64,000 bases of DNA from Aliidiomarina sp. B3213 (GCF_003290085.1 NZ_QMKJ01000001.1:806001-870000), one strand, 5' to 3'. Shown: positions 1-10,559, counted from the stretch's first letter. Notes: a model not told the origin generated them from the sequence alone. Numbers and translations are program-made.

Positions 1-1946
1 GACAGCGCCGACTGCCACGCCAGCACACTGTCTTGCTCACCGGTTTGTGAGAGTAAAAAGTCTTTCCCCACTACACGACCGTCGGGTAATGCCACTGCGC
101 GCCATTCAGAGTTCAATAGTAGTTCTTGCGCTTCTGCCCAACTTTCAGCCGCAGCAATGCCATTAAATAAACTTGAAGACGTCATTTTACCGCTCAATCG
201 CGCCGCCAAAGCAGGCAACTCAACGTTTCTCTGGGCAGGTAAAGTGAAGAATAAACCTTTAAATTGATTCGGGACATCTGTTACCGCGCCTGAAATAACG
301 GGTGCTGATAGTGCGCTTTGACACCATAGCTCGACAGCTTGTCGCCACTGCTCAGGGACTTCTAGGTACTCACTAACTGTACCGACAACACCGTTCTCTT
401 CAAGCCAGCCTTTAGAAAAGTTATCTAGCTCGACTTCCTGAGACTGAATCAACTGCTTATACGAAGCTTGTTGACCTTGCAATGTATGCAGTACTTCTTG
501 TTGATGATCGTTAGCTTCTCGCTGTTCCGCTATTTGCTCTTTAATGGCTTTTTGGAGTTCTTTTTTAGCGTGCAAAAGCTCTTTCTGCTTCTCTTCGTCT
601 TTAGCAAGTTCTGTCAGCTCTTCCTCAAGAGCTTTAGGGCTGGCAGGAGCTTCCGTTTTCAATAACTCAAGTTCGGAAACAACTGTGTCAAACCTTGCTT
701 GCTGTTGCTGTAACATTTGCTGATTAGCATTAAGCTGAGCTTGCGCGAGAGAAATATCTTGTTCAACTTGCCGAACATCTGCTTGCAGTTGCTGCCATTT
801 TTCGTTCCAAGCGTTCAACCTTTCCTGTGCTTGCTCTTGGTGAATAAGGCGCTCTTCATAAACCTCTTGCTGCTGTGCGAGTGTTTCTTCAACATCCGAG
901 ATAACACTATCTAAAGTAGCCAACTGCTCCTGCTCACTTGCCAGTTCTTCTTTTGCAAATTTTATCTGCTGTGAAATTTCTTCTTGTTGCTTGCGCTTTT
1001 CTTGTGCCAGTTGACGTTGGTGACGAATTTGCTGCTCCACCGAAGTGACTTGGCTAGATGCTTGATAAAATTTCTCTTGAACTTGGTCAACCTGCTCTTG
1101 TAAGTCGAGCTCTTTTTGTCGAAATTCAGTTTGCCCACGCTCACTTCCACGTTGTTCGGCTAACCATTTCTCTAACTCTGTTTCTTCTGCTTGAAGATCT
1201 CGTTCAACACGGTCGCATTGCTGCTGGTAATGAAGCCATTTCAAAGCTTGCAACTGGCTTTTAAAGGTTCTTTCTTCTGCTTTTAGCGTTTGGTAACGCT
1301 TTGCGGCCGAAGCTTGTCGCTGAAGTTTAGCCAGTTGTTGACCTAACTCTTCTCGGACATCAGTCAGGCGCTCGAGATTTTCACGCGTACGGCCAATACG
1401 ACTCTCCGTTTCCTTACGACGCTCTTTGTACTTAGAAATCCCAGCAGCCTCTTCGATGAATACTCGAAGCTCCTGTGGTTTAGACTCAATAAGGCGAGAG
1501 ATCATGCCTTGTTCAATAATGGCATAGCTACGAGGTCCAAGCCCAGTACCTAAAAACAGGTCCGTTATGTCTCGTCGGCGACACTTTGCATTGTTCAAAA
1601 AATACAACGACTGAGCGTCACGTGTAACAACTCGTTTTACTGACACCTCATCAAAGTCAGCAAACTCACCTTGTAACCTGTGATCTTGGTTGTCGAATAC
1701 TAATTCAACACTAGCTTGCCCCACTGGTTTGCGGGCTTGCGAGCCGTTAAAAATAACATCGATCATTGCGTCACCGCGCAGATTCTTTGCAGAGCTTTCA
1801 CCCAGCACCCAGCGCACTGCGTCAATCACATTCGACTTGCCACAGCCGTTCGGCCCGACAATGCAAGTCATTTGCTCAGGAAACGCAACTTTGGTGTTAT
1901 CTACGAAGGATTTAAAACCCGCGAGTCGGATGTATTTTAAACGCAT
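1..1946 (-). CDS. smc: Chromosome partition protein SMC, N-terminal part (runs off the window)
   Basis: Reading leftward from an ATG at 1946-1944 the frame stays open to the window edge, giving the first 648 residues. The start is MRLKYIRLAGFKSFVD, followed by a Walker A motif GPNGCGKSN at residues 31-39, typical of the SMC ATPase head. A long Gln/Glu/Arg-rich coiled coil follows from about residue 170 to 510, then the beginning of the hinge domain (from about residue 517, GVVGTVSEYLE). The missing part should hold the rest of the hinge, the returning coiled coil and the C-terminal head with signature and Walker B. SMC works with ScpA and ScpB, both encoded at 40.9-42.4 kb, to organise and segregate the chromosome. 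The neighbour on the far side would be expected to be zipA, which cannot be seen here. Confidence 0.96.
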   Translation of the reverse strand, partial: MRLKYIRLAGFKSFVDNTKVAFPEQMTCIVGPNGCGKSNVIDAVRWVLGESSAKNLRGDAMIDVIFNGSQARKPVGQASVELVFDNQDHRLQGEFADFDEVSVKRVVTRDAQSLYFLNNAKCRRRDITDLFLGTGLGPRSYAIIEQGMISRLIESKPQELRVFIEEAAGISKYKERRKETESRIGRTRENLERLTDVREELGQQLAKLQRQASAAKRYQTLKAEERTFKSQLQALKWLHYQQQCDRVERDLQAEETELEKWLAEQRGSERGQTEFRQKELDLQEQVDQVQEKFYQASSQVTSVEQQIRHQRQLAQEKRKQQEEISQQIKFAKEELASEQEQLATLDSVISDVEETLAQQQEVYEERLIHQEQAQERLNAWNEKWQQLQADVRQVEQDISLAQAQLNANQQMLQQQQARFDTVVSELELLKTEAPASPKALEEELTELAKDEEKQKELLHAKKELQKAIKEQIAEQREANDHQQEVLHTLQGQQASYKQLIQSQEVELDNFSKGWLEENGVVGTVSEYLEVPEQWRQAVELWCQSALSAPVISGAVTDVPNQFKGLFFTLPAQRNVELPALAARLSGKMTSSSLFNGIAAAESWAEAQELLLNSEWRAVALPDGRVVGKDFLLSQTGEQDSVLAWQSAL

Positions 1947-2132
1947 TTGTTCTTTTTGTTGTTATTGAAGTTCCAGTGTAAAACCATAAAAACTTAGGCA
2001 CAACTGTTTCTCACTAATCCACTCAACAATCTCTTAAGAAAGCTTCCAACCTTTGCAAACTTTCGTGTCGTGACCATACTTGATCTCCCTTGAATACAAC
2101 TATGGACAGTACAGCAGCAAGAGGAATTAAGG

Positions 2133-2837
2133 ATGATTCAATCACAGTACGAAACCCGCTACAACGCGTTGTTGCGGACATTAGAAGATGAGTGTTTACC
2201 CGCATTTATATTAAGCCAAAAAGGTTTTGTATTAGCGGTAAACAATCAGTGCGAACGTGTACGCACTACGCCAACCCGCACATGCTGGCACGACTACTGC
2301 CTCAACCAGCCCGACTTCGAAAGTAAAGCCCTTCCGCACAAGGGGCAGTCTATTGCATATCTGAATACAGCTCGAGAAGTACAAGTGGGTACATTACTCA
2401 TGACCAAGCTAGACGCCGGCGGACATCATATCTTCGCTTTTATCATTCCCATACAACATGACCAAGACGAGCCTCTTGGCTTTATGATTTTTGAAGCTCA
2501 AAAGCAGCTCTGCTTTTGGTCTGATCAAGCTTCAGAACTTCACGACGAGTCCCCACGGTATGGCACCAAACAAAATCTACAACAATTTTTGAGTTGGTAT
2601 GAGCCTTGCCAGCGCGACCGTTTACTGTATGCCATGCTGCAATGTGAAAAAACTCATGTGCCACAGCAAGTCACATTAAAAATTGCGCACTCGAAGCAAA
2701 AAATTCGCTACTTATGGTTAACTCTTCCGATTCAGGATAAGCCACTAACCTGCGCATTCATTCGAGCTGTAAAACGTCCCATAACGACGAACCGCACCAA
2801 AAATATTCCCGTTGAGATCGAAAAGAGCGGCTATTGA
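2133..2837 (+). CDS. Uncharacterised 234-residue soluble protein, possibly PAS-like
   Basis: I do not recognise this protein. It has no signal peptide or membrane segment. The N-terminal part (roughly residues 20-110: an aromatic/hydrophobic core, a CWHDYC motif, then alternating strands ending in IFAFIIPI and GFMIFEA) resembles the alternation of a PAS-type sensor fold, but no cofactor motif can be named. The C-terminal half contains a second strand-rich stretch (VTLKIAHSKQKIRYLWLTLP) that could be another degenerate PAS unit. The ATG has a GAGGA ribosome binding site about 10 nt upstream. It is transcribed divergently from smc and converges on the fumarase gene. The TGA stop lies in the loop of the terminator hairpin. 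The coding assignment is solid from codon usage and signals; the function is unknown. Confidence 0.75.
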   Translation: MIQSQYETRYNALLRTLEDECLPAFILSQKGFVLAVNNQCERVRTTPTRTCWHDYCLNQPDFESKALPHKGQSIAYLNTAREVQVGTLLMTKLDAGGHHIFAFIIPIQHDQDEPLGFMIFEAQKQLCFWSDQASELHDESPRYGTKQNLQQFLSWYEPCQRDRLLYAMLQCEKTHVPQQVTLKIAHSKQKIRYLWLTLPIQDKPLTCAFIRAVKRPITTNRTKNIPVEIEKSGY

Positions 2838-2850
2838 AGCCGCTCTTTTA
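2821..2850 (+). terminator. Intrinsic terminator with the stop codon in its loop
   Basis: A perfect 12-bp stem (2821-2832 with 2838-2849) has a five-base loop ATTGA that contains the TGA stop of the upstream gene. The arms end in A4/T4, so it may also stop the convergent fumarase transcript. Confidence 0.85.
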
Positions 2851-2870
2851 TCAAAAAAATTCAGAAAATT

Positions 2871-4385
2871 TTAGGCGTTTTCTAATTCGGCAATTTTCAC
2901 TGACCAAATTGCAGGTCCTTGTTGGTGAGCATTTTGTCCATTACTGTCTACAGCAACAGTTACTGGCATATCTTCTACTTCAAACTCGTAAATAGCTTCC
3001 ATTCCCAAGTCTTCAAATGCTACTACCTCAGCCTTTTTGATTGCTTTCGCAACAAGGTAAGCTGCACCACCAACGGCCATTAGATAAACCGCTTTATGTT
3101 TCGCGATACTCTCTACCGTTGCTTGGCCCCGTTCAGCTTTACCGATCATGCCTAAAATACCGGTTTGGTCCAGCATCATGTCGGTGAACTTATCCATGCG
3201 AGTAGAAGTTGTCGGCCCTGCAGGTCCAACAACTTCGTCGCCTACAGGGTCAACTGGACCCACGTAGTAAATGAACTTGTTAGTAAAATCGACAGGTAGC
3301 TCTTCACCCTTGTCTAACATTTCTTTAATGCGTTTGTGAGCAGCGTCACGGCCGGTCAGTAATTTACCCGACAACAATACAGTTTCGCCCATCTTCCAAG
3401 AGGCGATGTCTTCTCGCGTTAACTCATCTAAGTTTACACGGCGTGCATTGTCGCCCACTTCAAAGGTAATGTCCGGCCAATCTTCTAATTTAGGAGGCTC
3501 TAAATGAGCCGGCCCTGAACCGTCAAGGTGGAAATGAACATGGCGCGTAGCCGCACAGTTCGGAATCATGGTTACAGGCTTAGATGCCGCATGCGTTGGC
3601 AAAGAATTAATCTTTACGTCAACGACTGTAGTTAAACCGCCTAAACCTTGAGCACCGATACCAAGCTTGTTGACACGTTCGTAGATTTCTAAGCGCAACT
3701 CTTCTTCGGCATTTTGTGGTCCGCGCGCAATAAGTTCCTGAATGTCTACAGGTTCCATTAACGACTCTTTAGCCAGAACTGCAGACTTCTCTGCTGTACC
3801 GCCAACACCAATGCCTAATATTCCAGGAGGACACCAACCTGCACCCATTTTCGGCAAGGTTTCTACTACCCAGTCAGCAATGTTATCGCTAGGATTCAAC
3901 ATCGCCATTTTGGTTTTGTTCTCTGACCCGCCACCTTTGGCGGCAATCATGACTTCAATTTCGTCACCCGGCACCATATCGATATGCACCACCGACGGTG
4001 TGTTGTCTTTGGTGTTTTTTCTTGCCCCTGTTGGGTCTGCCACAATCGAAGCTCGCAATGGATTATCTGCATTGGTGTATGCGCGTCGCGTTCCTTCATC
4101 AACCATTTCTTGAACAGTTAAGTCAGTTTTGTCCCAGCTCACACCCATACCTACTTTGACGAAGCAGGTAACGATACCGGTGTCTTGACACAAAGGTCTG
4201 CGCCCTTGCGCCGACATGCGTGAATTCACGAGCATTTGTGCAATAGCATTTTTTGCCGCTTCGCTTTGCTCTTTTTCGTATGCTTCAGCAAGCGCTTCAA
4301 CAAAGTCGATTGGGTGGTAGTAAGAAATAAATTGGAGTGCGTCTTCAATTGAATCAATAAAGTCCTGCTGACGAATAACAGTCAT
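2871..4385 (-). CDS. fumA: Fumarate hydratase, class I (iron-sulfur)
   Basis: Interconverts fumarate and (S)-malate in the TCA cycle in the cytoplasm. The 504-residue length matches the homodimeric class I fumarases that carry alpha and beta parts in one chain. Three cysteines expected to hold the oxygen-sensitive [4Fe-4S] cluster are visible: C66 in RPLCQDTG, C185 in GWCPPG and C277 in PNCAATRHVHF. The C-terminal beta domain begins near residue 330 and holds the GPTTSTRMD segment. A consensus AGGAGGT ribosome binding site lies 5 nt before the ATG. It diverges from pabB, with an 8-bp inverted repeat between the two. Class I tartrate dehydratase has the same fold but is usually two subunits, so fumarase is the better call. 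Confidence 0.95.
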   Translation of the reverse strand: MTVIRQQDFIDSIEDALQFISYYHPIDFVEALAEAYEKEQSEAAKNAIAQMLVNSRMSAQGRRPLCQDTGIVTCFVKVGMGVSWDKTDLTVQEMVDEGTRRAYTNADNPLRASIVADPTGARKNTKDNTPSVVHIDMVPGDEIEVMIAAKGGGSENKTKMAMLNPSDNIADWVVETLPKMGAGWCPPGILGIGVGGTAEKSAVLAKESLMEPVDIQELIARGPQNAEEELRLEIYERVNKLGIGAQGLGGLTTVVDVKINSLPTHAASKPVTMIPNCAATRHVHFHLDGSGPAHLEPPKLEDWPDITFEVGDNARRVNLDELTREDIASWKMGETVLLSGKLLTGRDAAHKRIKEMLDKGEELPVDFTNKFIYYVGPVDPVGDEVVGPAGPTTSTRMDKFTDMMLDQTGILGMIGKAERGQATVESIAKHKAVYLMAVGGAAYLVAKAIKKAEVVAFEDLGMEAIYEFEVEDMPVTVAVDSNGQNAHQQGPAIWSVKIAELENA

Positions 4386-4404
4386 TTAGACCTCCTGTAT
4401 ACAA

Positions 4405-4427
4405 ACATCATTGCACGCTAATGATGT
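4405..4427. promoter_or_regulatory. Inverted repeat between fumarase and pabB genes
   Basis: ACATCATT (4405-4412) and AATGATGT (4420-4427) form a perfect 8-bp dyad with a 7-nt spacer in the short divergent region, 20-42 nt upstream of the fumarase ATG. The geometry fits an operator for a dimeric regulator. No specific regulator is recognised. Confidence 0.4.
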
Positions 4428-4454
4428 ATCGATTTAATGCCGAAAAGTGTGCGG

Positions 4455-4460
4455 TATGAT
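4455..4460 (+). promoter_or_regulatory. Candidate -10 box for pabB
   Basis: TATGAT at 4455-4460 sits about 43 nt before the preferred pabB ATG at 4503. No good -35 is visible. If used, transcription would start after the more upstream in-frame ATG at 4437, which supports the downstream start. Confidence 0.35.
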
Positions 4461-4502
4461 ACTCTCTTCGTCGTGTTCTCGCCAGTCGTTAGAAGCAGGT
4501 CC

Positions 4503-5909
4503 ATGTCATCAAATACAATAAAATTGATTGAATTGCCCTACGCTAAATGGGGAAAAGCATTAGAAGTTTTCTCGCGGTTCGCTAACGAACCTTATGCCAT
4601 GCTTTTTGATTCTGCCAATTCAAATCATCCAGACAGTCGTTTCGACATTCTGGTACGAAAGCCTTACCAAGTAATCGAGAGTAGAAATGGGGTTACTTTT
4701 GTGGATGGCAAATCTATCGCCCAAGCTGAGTTTTTCGAAACCTTAGAAAGCTTAGTGCATCCACTTAGCGAAAACTTGTCGCTAGAGAACGAATCGTTAG
4801 AAAGTACTTCCATGGAAAACAGCGACCTACCGTTTTTAGGTGGGGCTTTGGGTTACATTGGATACGACATGGGCAGAACTATTGAACGTTTGCCTACAAA
4901 AGCAAAGCACGACATTAATTTACCTGACGCATGTTTTGGCATTTATCAGCGAGCATTGGTTTTAGACCACAAACACCAAAAAGTCTTTGCTGTATCTCCA
5001 AAGCAAAGCACCCGCGACAGTGAAATAGAGTTTTGGCAAACACCGTATCAGCAAGAATCAAGCGATAGTTTTCAACTTACCTCGGCTTGGCAAAGCAACA
5101 TGACTCAGCCTGAATATGAAAAGCAATTTGAGCAAATAATTGAGTACTTGAAGGCTGGGGACGCGTATCAAATCAACTTTGCACAACGTTTCCAAGCATC
5201 CTTTCAGGGCTCCAGTTGGTCTGCGTATTGTCACCTTAGAAGCCACAACAAAGCTCCGTTCTCAGGCTATATTCAACTGAATGACGGTGCTGTACTGAGC
5301 CTATCACCCGAGCGCTTTGTGAAGGTGACAGACAACAAGCATGTTCAAACACGCCCCATAAAGGGAACTCGCCCCCGAGGCAGTTCCGAAAAACAAGACC
5401 AAGCCGAAGCTCAAGCGCTATTGGCAAGTGAGAAAGACCGTGCTGAGAATCTCATGATTGCAGATCTACTTCGCAATGACATGAGTCGCGTTTGTATGCC
5501 AGGTACAGTTCATGTACCCGAGCTTTTTAAACTCGAGAGCTTTCCAGCAGTTCATCACTTAGTCAGCACTGTTGTAGGTGAACTCAATCCAAATTATTCC
5601 GCTTTCGACCTTATGCGCGCTATGTTTCCGGGCGGCTCTATTACTGGAGCGCCAAAAGTAAGAGCGATGGAGATTATTGAAGAGTTAGAGCCACACCGAC
5701 GATCGGTTTATTGTGGAAGCTTAGCTTACTTCTCAAGGCATGGTCGAGCAGACAGTAGCATAACTATTCGCACCCTTTGCACAACGGAAGGTCATATTTA
5801 TTGCTGGGCCGGTGGTGGTATTGTCATCGACTCCACCGCGGAAATTGAATATAGAGAAACTTTCGACAAGGTTGCTAAAATTTTACCTTTAATGGAACAA
5901 CCCCACTGA
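4503..5909 (+). CDS. pabB: Aminodeoxychorismate synthase component I
   Basis: Catalyses the ammonia- or glutamine-dependent conversion of chorismate to 4-amino-4-deoxychorismate for folate synthesis, with the amidotransferase PabA (possibly served here by the TrpG at 45.9 kb). The C-terminal chorismate-binding domain is unmistakable: PIKGT at residues 285-289 with the catalytic lysine that separates PabB from TrpE, then DLLRNDMSR, GGSITGAPK and an AGGGIV motif near the end. The frame is open from an ATG at 4437, but I prefer ATG 4503 (468 residues) because homologues begin near there and a -10-like box lies between the two. Its TGA abuts the ATG of nudL exactly, and the order pabB-nudL-sdaA is the same as in E. 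coli. Confidence 0.95.
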   Translation: MSSNTIKLIELPYAKWGKALEVFSRFANEPYAMLFDSANSNHPDSRFDILVRKPYQVIESRNGVTFVDGKSIAQAEFFETLESLVHPLSENLSLENESLESTSMENSDLPFLGGALGYIGYDMGRTIERLPTKAKHDINLPDACFGIYQRALVLDHKHQKVFAVSPKQSTRDSEIEFWQTPYQQESSDSFQLTSAWQSNMTQPEYEKQFEQIIEYLKAGDAYQINFAQRFQASFQGSSWSAYCHLRSHNKAPFSGYIQLNDGAVLSLSPERFVKVTDNKHVQTRPIKGTRPRGSSEKQDQAEAQALLASEKDRAENLMIADLLRNDMSRVCMPGTVHVPELFKLESFPAVHHLVSTVVGELNPNYSAFDLMRAMFPGGSITGAPKVRAMEIIEELEPHRRSVYCGSLAYFSRHGRADSSITIRTLCTTEGHIYCWAGGGIVIDSTAEIEYRETFDKVAKILPLMEQPH

Positions 5910-6509
5910 ATGGCAAACTATACGTTAGAAGAGCTGCACGCTAGGTTTTCTCTTCATCAGCCTAGTTACCCTACTTGGCCACAATTAGACTGGCAGCCAA
6001 GCGGTGTTCTTGTGCCTATTCGGGACAACAATGGCGAGCTCGAGGTGATACTTACGCGGCGCCCTGCGTTTATGCGACACCATGCCAATCAAATTTGTTT
6101 CCCAGGGGGGCGGCGTGAACCCTCTGACATAGATTTAAGAGCTACAGCACTTAGAGAAACCCATGAAGAATTGGGGATTGCGCCAGAAGCTGTAAATGTA
6201 ATAGGTACACTACCTCCGCAGCCCGTTTTAACGCGATTTGTTATTCAACCTTTTATTGGCATCGTAGAAACTCATGTTGAAATAGTGCCCGACGCCAACG
6301 AAGTTTCAGAAGTGCTTGTGGTTCCGCTTGCGGAATTAGTTGAACAAGCAAACCATTTGCAAATTAGCCGCAATAATTCCATGTATCCAATGGTGCACTT
6401 TATTCCATGGCAAAATAGTCTGATTTGGGGCGCAACGGCCGCAATTATTCGCCGCTTAGCCGATCAGCTTAATCCATCTGGCCAAGAAGTGTACCGACCA
6501 GTGTTTTAG
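5910..6509 (+). CDS. nudL: Nudix hydrolase, probable CoA pyrophosphatase
   Basis: A 199-residue Nudix protein of the YeaB/NudL family, predicted to cleave the pyrophosphate bond of coenzyme A and its derivatives. The Nudix box spans about residues 66-90 (GGRREPSD... RETHEELGI) and is preceded by the family-specific segment LTRRPAFMRHHANQICFPGG, which marks CoA-directed members. The Nudix glutamates EE at 86-87 are present. The ATG follows immediately after the pabB stop codon, so translation is probably coupled. Substrate specificity is inferred from family membership; the fold assignment is secure. Confidence 0.9.
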   Translation: MANYTLEELHARFSLHQPSYPTWPQLDWQPSGVLVPIRDNNGELEVILTRRPAFMRHHANQICFPGGRREPSDIDLRATALRETHEELGIAPEAVNVIGTLPPQPVLTRFVIQPFIGIVETHVEIVPDANEVSEVLVVPLAELVEQANHLQISRNNSMYPMVHFIPWQNSLIWGATAAIIRRLADQLNPSGQEVYRPVF

Positions 6510-6514
6510 AAGCT

Positions 6515-6523
6515 TGCTATACT
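6515..6523 (+). promoter_or_regulatory. Extended -10 promoter element for sdaA
   Basis: TGCTATACT at 6515-6523 is an extended -10 (TGn plus TATACT) in the 83-nt gap between nudL and sdaA. There is no clear -35. It suggests sdaA can be transcribed separately from pabB-nudL. Confidence 0.45.
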
Positions 6524-6592
6524 GATTGAAAATCACCACACTACGCACCATGTTCATTTCCAAACCCATCAAGAGTAACTAAAAGAATTTAT

Positions 6593-7969
6593 ATGATAAG
6601 TGTTTTCGATATTTACAAAGTAGGTATTGGCCCTTCAAGTTCCCATACGGTTGGCCCAATGAGAGCCGCCCGAGAGTTCCTTATGCAATATGAGAATGAA
6701 GGAGGTAATTTAGCGGACGTTACTCATATAAAAGTCGAGCTCTATGGTTCTCTTGGCCAAACGGGTAAAGGTCATGGTACCGGGAAAGCCGTTATATTGG
6801 GTCTTGCTGGAGATGCTCCGGAGACTTGTGACACAACTAAAGTCGACAGCTTTTTAGAACAAGTCGACAAAGAAGAAACACTAAAGTTGCTCGGTAAGCA
6901 TGAAATTTCGTTTCCTCGTAGCGGAGCAATTCAATTTCATCGCAGAAAAACCATGCCTAAACATGCCAATGCGATGGAAATTATACTCTTTAAAGACGAC
7001 AAAGAGTTGTTTAGCGATCTTTATTATTCCATTGGTGGCGGCTTTATCGTGCGTGATGCAGAGTTCGACGAAACTCTGGAAGAAGCTATTGAGCAGAACA
7101 ATAAGCCCATTCCCTATCCCTTTGACACGGCAACCGAGTTAATGGAGCAATGTAAAACAAACGGATTACGTGTTAGCTCTTTGATGATGGCGAATGAAAA
7201 AGTATTCCGAAGCGAAGACGAAATTCGCTCAGGTCTTGTCCATATTTGGAACACCATGTTTCAGTGCATCGACACCGGAATTAAAACCGAGGGCATCTTG
7301 CCAGGTGGACTGAAAGTTCGTCGTCGTGCACCAGCGTTTTATCAGCGTCTTAAAAACGAAAAGTCTACAGATCCTATGCAGGCTATGGACTGGGTGAGTC
7401 TGTTTGCTCTTGCAGTGAACGAAGAAAATGCAGCCGGTGGTCGTGTAGTTACAGCTCCGACTAATGGTGCTGCGGGCATTATTCCTGCGGTTATGCGTTA
7501 TGCAGACAAGTTCATTGAGAAGTTAGACGATGACGCAATTTGCAGATTCCTGCTCACTTCAGCGGCGATCGGTATTCTCTACAAGAAGAACGCTTCTATT
7601 TCAGGTGCAGAAGTAGGTTGCCAAGGTGAGGTTGGTGTCGCTTGTTCAATGGCAGCAGGCGCGCTAGCTGAATTAATGGGCGGCGACATTAGCCAAGTTG
7701 AGAACGCCGCGGAAATTGGCATGGAGCACAACTTAGGCCTAACATGTGACCCAGTGGGTGGCCTTGTTCAAGTTCCATGTATTGAACGTAATGCAATGGG
7801 TGCTGTGAAGGCTATTAATGCTGCTCGATTAGCTATTCGAGGCAGTGGCGACCACAAAGTGTCTTTAGACAAAGTAATTAAGACAATGTGGGACACAGGC
7901 AATGACATGAAGACAAAATACAAAGAAACCGCACGCGGTGGTTTAGCGGTCAACATTACTGAGTGCTAA
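6593..7969 (+). CDS. sdaA: L-serine dehydratase (iron-sulfur, single chain)
   Basis: Deaminates L-serine to pyruvate and ammonia with a [4Fe-4S] cluster. At 458 residues it has the usual single-chain length, with the N-terminal beta domain ([20 protein letters not shown]) and the C-terminal alpha domain fused. C343 (GCQGE), C385 (LTCDPVGG) and C396 (QVPCIERNA) are the expected cluster ligands. A terminal cysteine (TEC) is present, the residue that in characterised members reaches into the active site as a tail. The ribosome binding site is weak. Its position after pabB-nudL matches E. coli synteny. It converges on cysB, with a shared hairpin between. Confidence 0.96.
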   Translation: MISVFDIYKVGIGPSSSHTVGPMRAAREFLMQYENEGGNLADVTHIKVELYGSLGQTGKGHGTGKAVILGLAGDAPETCDTTKVDSFLEQVDKEETLKLLGKHEISFPRSGAIQFHRRKTMPKHANAMEIILFKDDKELFSDLYYSIGGGFIVRDAEFDETLEEAIEQNNKPIPYPFDTATELMEQCKTNGLRVSSLMMANEKVFRSEDEIRSGLVHIWNTMFQCIDTGIKTEGILPGGLKVRRRAPAFYQRLKNEKSTDPMQAMDWVSLFALAVNEENAAGGRVVTAPTNGAAGIIPAVMRYADKFIEKLDDDAICRFLLTSAAIGILYKKNASISGAEVGCQGEVGVACSMAAGALAELMGGDISQVENAAEIGMEHNLGLTCDPVGGLVQVPCIERNAMGAVKAINAARLAIRGSGDHKVSLDKVIKTMWDTGNDMKTKYKETARGGLAVNITEC

Positions 7970-7990
7970 ACACTCTGAGTTGTAAGGTTC

Positions 7991-8999
<1,009 letters not shown>

Positions 9000-9042
9000 C
9001 TATGATTTGTTATTCCTAATTCTTATGAGAGTGTCAGTATCT

Positions 9043-9741
9043 ATGCCTCCTGTCAAACAAAACGATAACCTCGATTTCTCGTCCGTTCTTGCAGCAAGCG
9101 TTCACGACATGAAAAATTCGTTGTTTCTTTTGCTGCAAGCTATTGAAAGTGTGGCTGAAGAAGTAGAAAAACCTCAACCTCGACGCCAACTTGCCGATAT
9201 TCATTATGAGACACAAAGACTAAACACAGGATTAATGCAACTGCTGAGCCTTTTCCGTCAACAAAAAGATGAGCTTCCAATAAACAAAGAAGAGCATTTT
9301 TTAGACGAATTAGCGGAAGAGCTTGAGGCGAGTAATCAGTTTTATGCAGCTCATCATGGAATTGAGTTAACTACTTCGGTTAAGCATGATGGCAGTTGGT
9401 TTTTTGACCAAAACTTAATTCTTATTCTAGTCAATGATGTGATCATTAACGCTCTACGTTACGCGAAAAGTAAGGTTGCGGTTGAAATAGGTGTAGACAC
9501 AATCAACAACGAGTTAGTTATAGAAATTGGAGACGATGGAAGCGGCTACCCACTGTCTATGCTCGATGCAAGTAGAACTAGCCCGCAGGCGATGGAATTA
9601 GATTCAGGCCGGACCGGATTGGGCTTATATTTTGCTAAGTTGATTGCGCAAGCTCATCAAGTGGAAGATCGTAATGGCAGTATTTTTCTAAGTAATGACA
9701 GTGCATTAGGAGGTAGCTTATTTACGCTAAGGCTACCCTAA
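9043..9741 (+). CDS. Short soluble histidine kinase without a sensor domain
   Basis: The 232-residue protein has a dimerisation/phosphoacceptor helix with ASVHDMKNSL (H21 the likely phosphorylation site), an N box NDVIINALRYA, a G1 box IGDDGSGYP and a G2 box TGLGLYFAKLIA, so a complete HATPase domain. There is no periplasmic or PAS input region. In-frame ATGs also exist at 9025 and 8977; the latter would add a hydrophobic N-terminus ([10 protein letters not shown]) and overlap the cysB start, so I chose 9043, without a strong ribosome binding site to decide. A plausible partner is the two-receiver regulator at 13.0 kb or the receiver/PP2C protein at 10.9 kb, but this is inferred from proximity only. 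Confidence 0.82.
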   Translation: MPPVKQNDNLDFSSVLAASVHDMKNSLFLLLQAIESVAEEVEKPQPRRQLADIHYETQRLNTGLMQLLSLFRQQKDELPINKEEHFLDELAEELEASNQFYAAHHGIELTTSVKHDGSWFFDQNLILILVNDVIINALRYAKSKVAVEIGVDTINNELVIEIGDDGSGYPLSMLDASRTSPQAMELDSGRTGLGLYFAKLIAQAHQVEDRNGSIFLSNDSALGGSLFTLRLP

Positions 9742-9794
9742 AACAATGAACTCAGGTAGAGTATTAGATTAAATAGGAAGCGATTAACGCCAAT

Positions 9795-10556
9795 ATGCTT
9801 ATAACCATAATAATTATACTGATACTCGCTTTATCTGCGCTTGCCGTAGGCGTAAACGCGATTCAACAGCATAAGCAAAAAACCGACCTAGAGCGCCGCC
9901 AACAATTGCTGCGCTATCGTGGGGTATTAGATCAAACTGAAGACCTCATTGCAGTATGTAGCGACTTCCCCTTAGGCAAATCTATCGTTCAAGTACTCCG
10001 TGTTAGAGCTCGCGATGCTCTGAAACTACTTGTGGACATTCAACCCAAGTCGAACGATCTAAAAACTCGATTAGATGAATACGAACAGGCGATTGCGGCA
10101 TACAACCCAGAAGACAAAGGACTATTGCTAGAATCCTTTACCGTACCAGAAGGTGACAAGCAGATTGTCACTATGATTAAAGCACTAAAAAGAATTAGGC
10201 AAACGTTGCGTGCTGAACACGGTCGTAACCGCGTCGATAGCCAAACCTTCCACGAAGAAGAAACTCGTATCGAAAAGCTCCTTATTAAGATTAGCGTAGA
10301 GAGTTTAGTTCGCAGAGGTGATAACGCGAAAAAGTCGAACATGTTGGGCTCTGCTCGTCAGTACTATGAGAAAGCTGTTAAAATGCTAGGAGACACAGCG
10401 GTAACAGACGATTACGTAACTGAAAAGGCGCATTATATCGACACTCAACTCGAAGAAATCATGTCGCAACTCAGAGACTCTAATGCTGCTGATGCTAAAA
10501 AGCGTAATAAGAAAGACGATTTAGACGAGTTATTCCAGCCGAAAAAGAAATGGTAG
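9795..10556 (+). CDS. Membrane-anchored coiled-coil protein of unknown function
   Basis: 253 residues with one N-terminal transmembrane segment (about residues 2-22) and a helical, charged cytoplasmic part. Homologues are often labelled as DNA repair ATPase, but I see no Walker A or B motif, so that label is not supported by this sequence. The region around residues 185-200 (GDNAKKSNMLGSARQYYEKAVKML) looks like a TPR-type helical pair. The C-terminal 30 residues are Lys/Asp-rich. It is followed 3 nt later by yciH, so the two are probably co-transcribed. Confidence 0.75.
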   Translation: MLITIIIILILALSALAVGVNAIQQHKQKTDLERRQQLLRYRGVLDQTEDLIAVCSDFPLGKSIVQVLRVRARDALKLLVDIQPKSNDLKTRLDEYEQAIAAYNPEDKGLLLESFTVPEGDKQIVTMIKALKRIRQTLRAEHGRNRVDSQTFHEEETRIEKLLIKISVESLVRRGDNAKKSNMLGSARQYYEKAVKMLGDTAVTDDYVTEKAHYIDTQLEEIMSQLRDSNAADAKKRNKKDDLDELFQPKKKW

Positions 10557-10559
10557 TAC

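Noticed and set aside
962-1264. Short frames on both strands within smc
   Set aside because: All lie inside the long smc coding frame; no start signals or similarity.
9795-10556. DNA repair ATPase label for the coiled-coil protein
   Set aside because: No ATPase motif is present; the protein has a membrane anchor, so the label is not supported.
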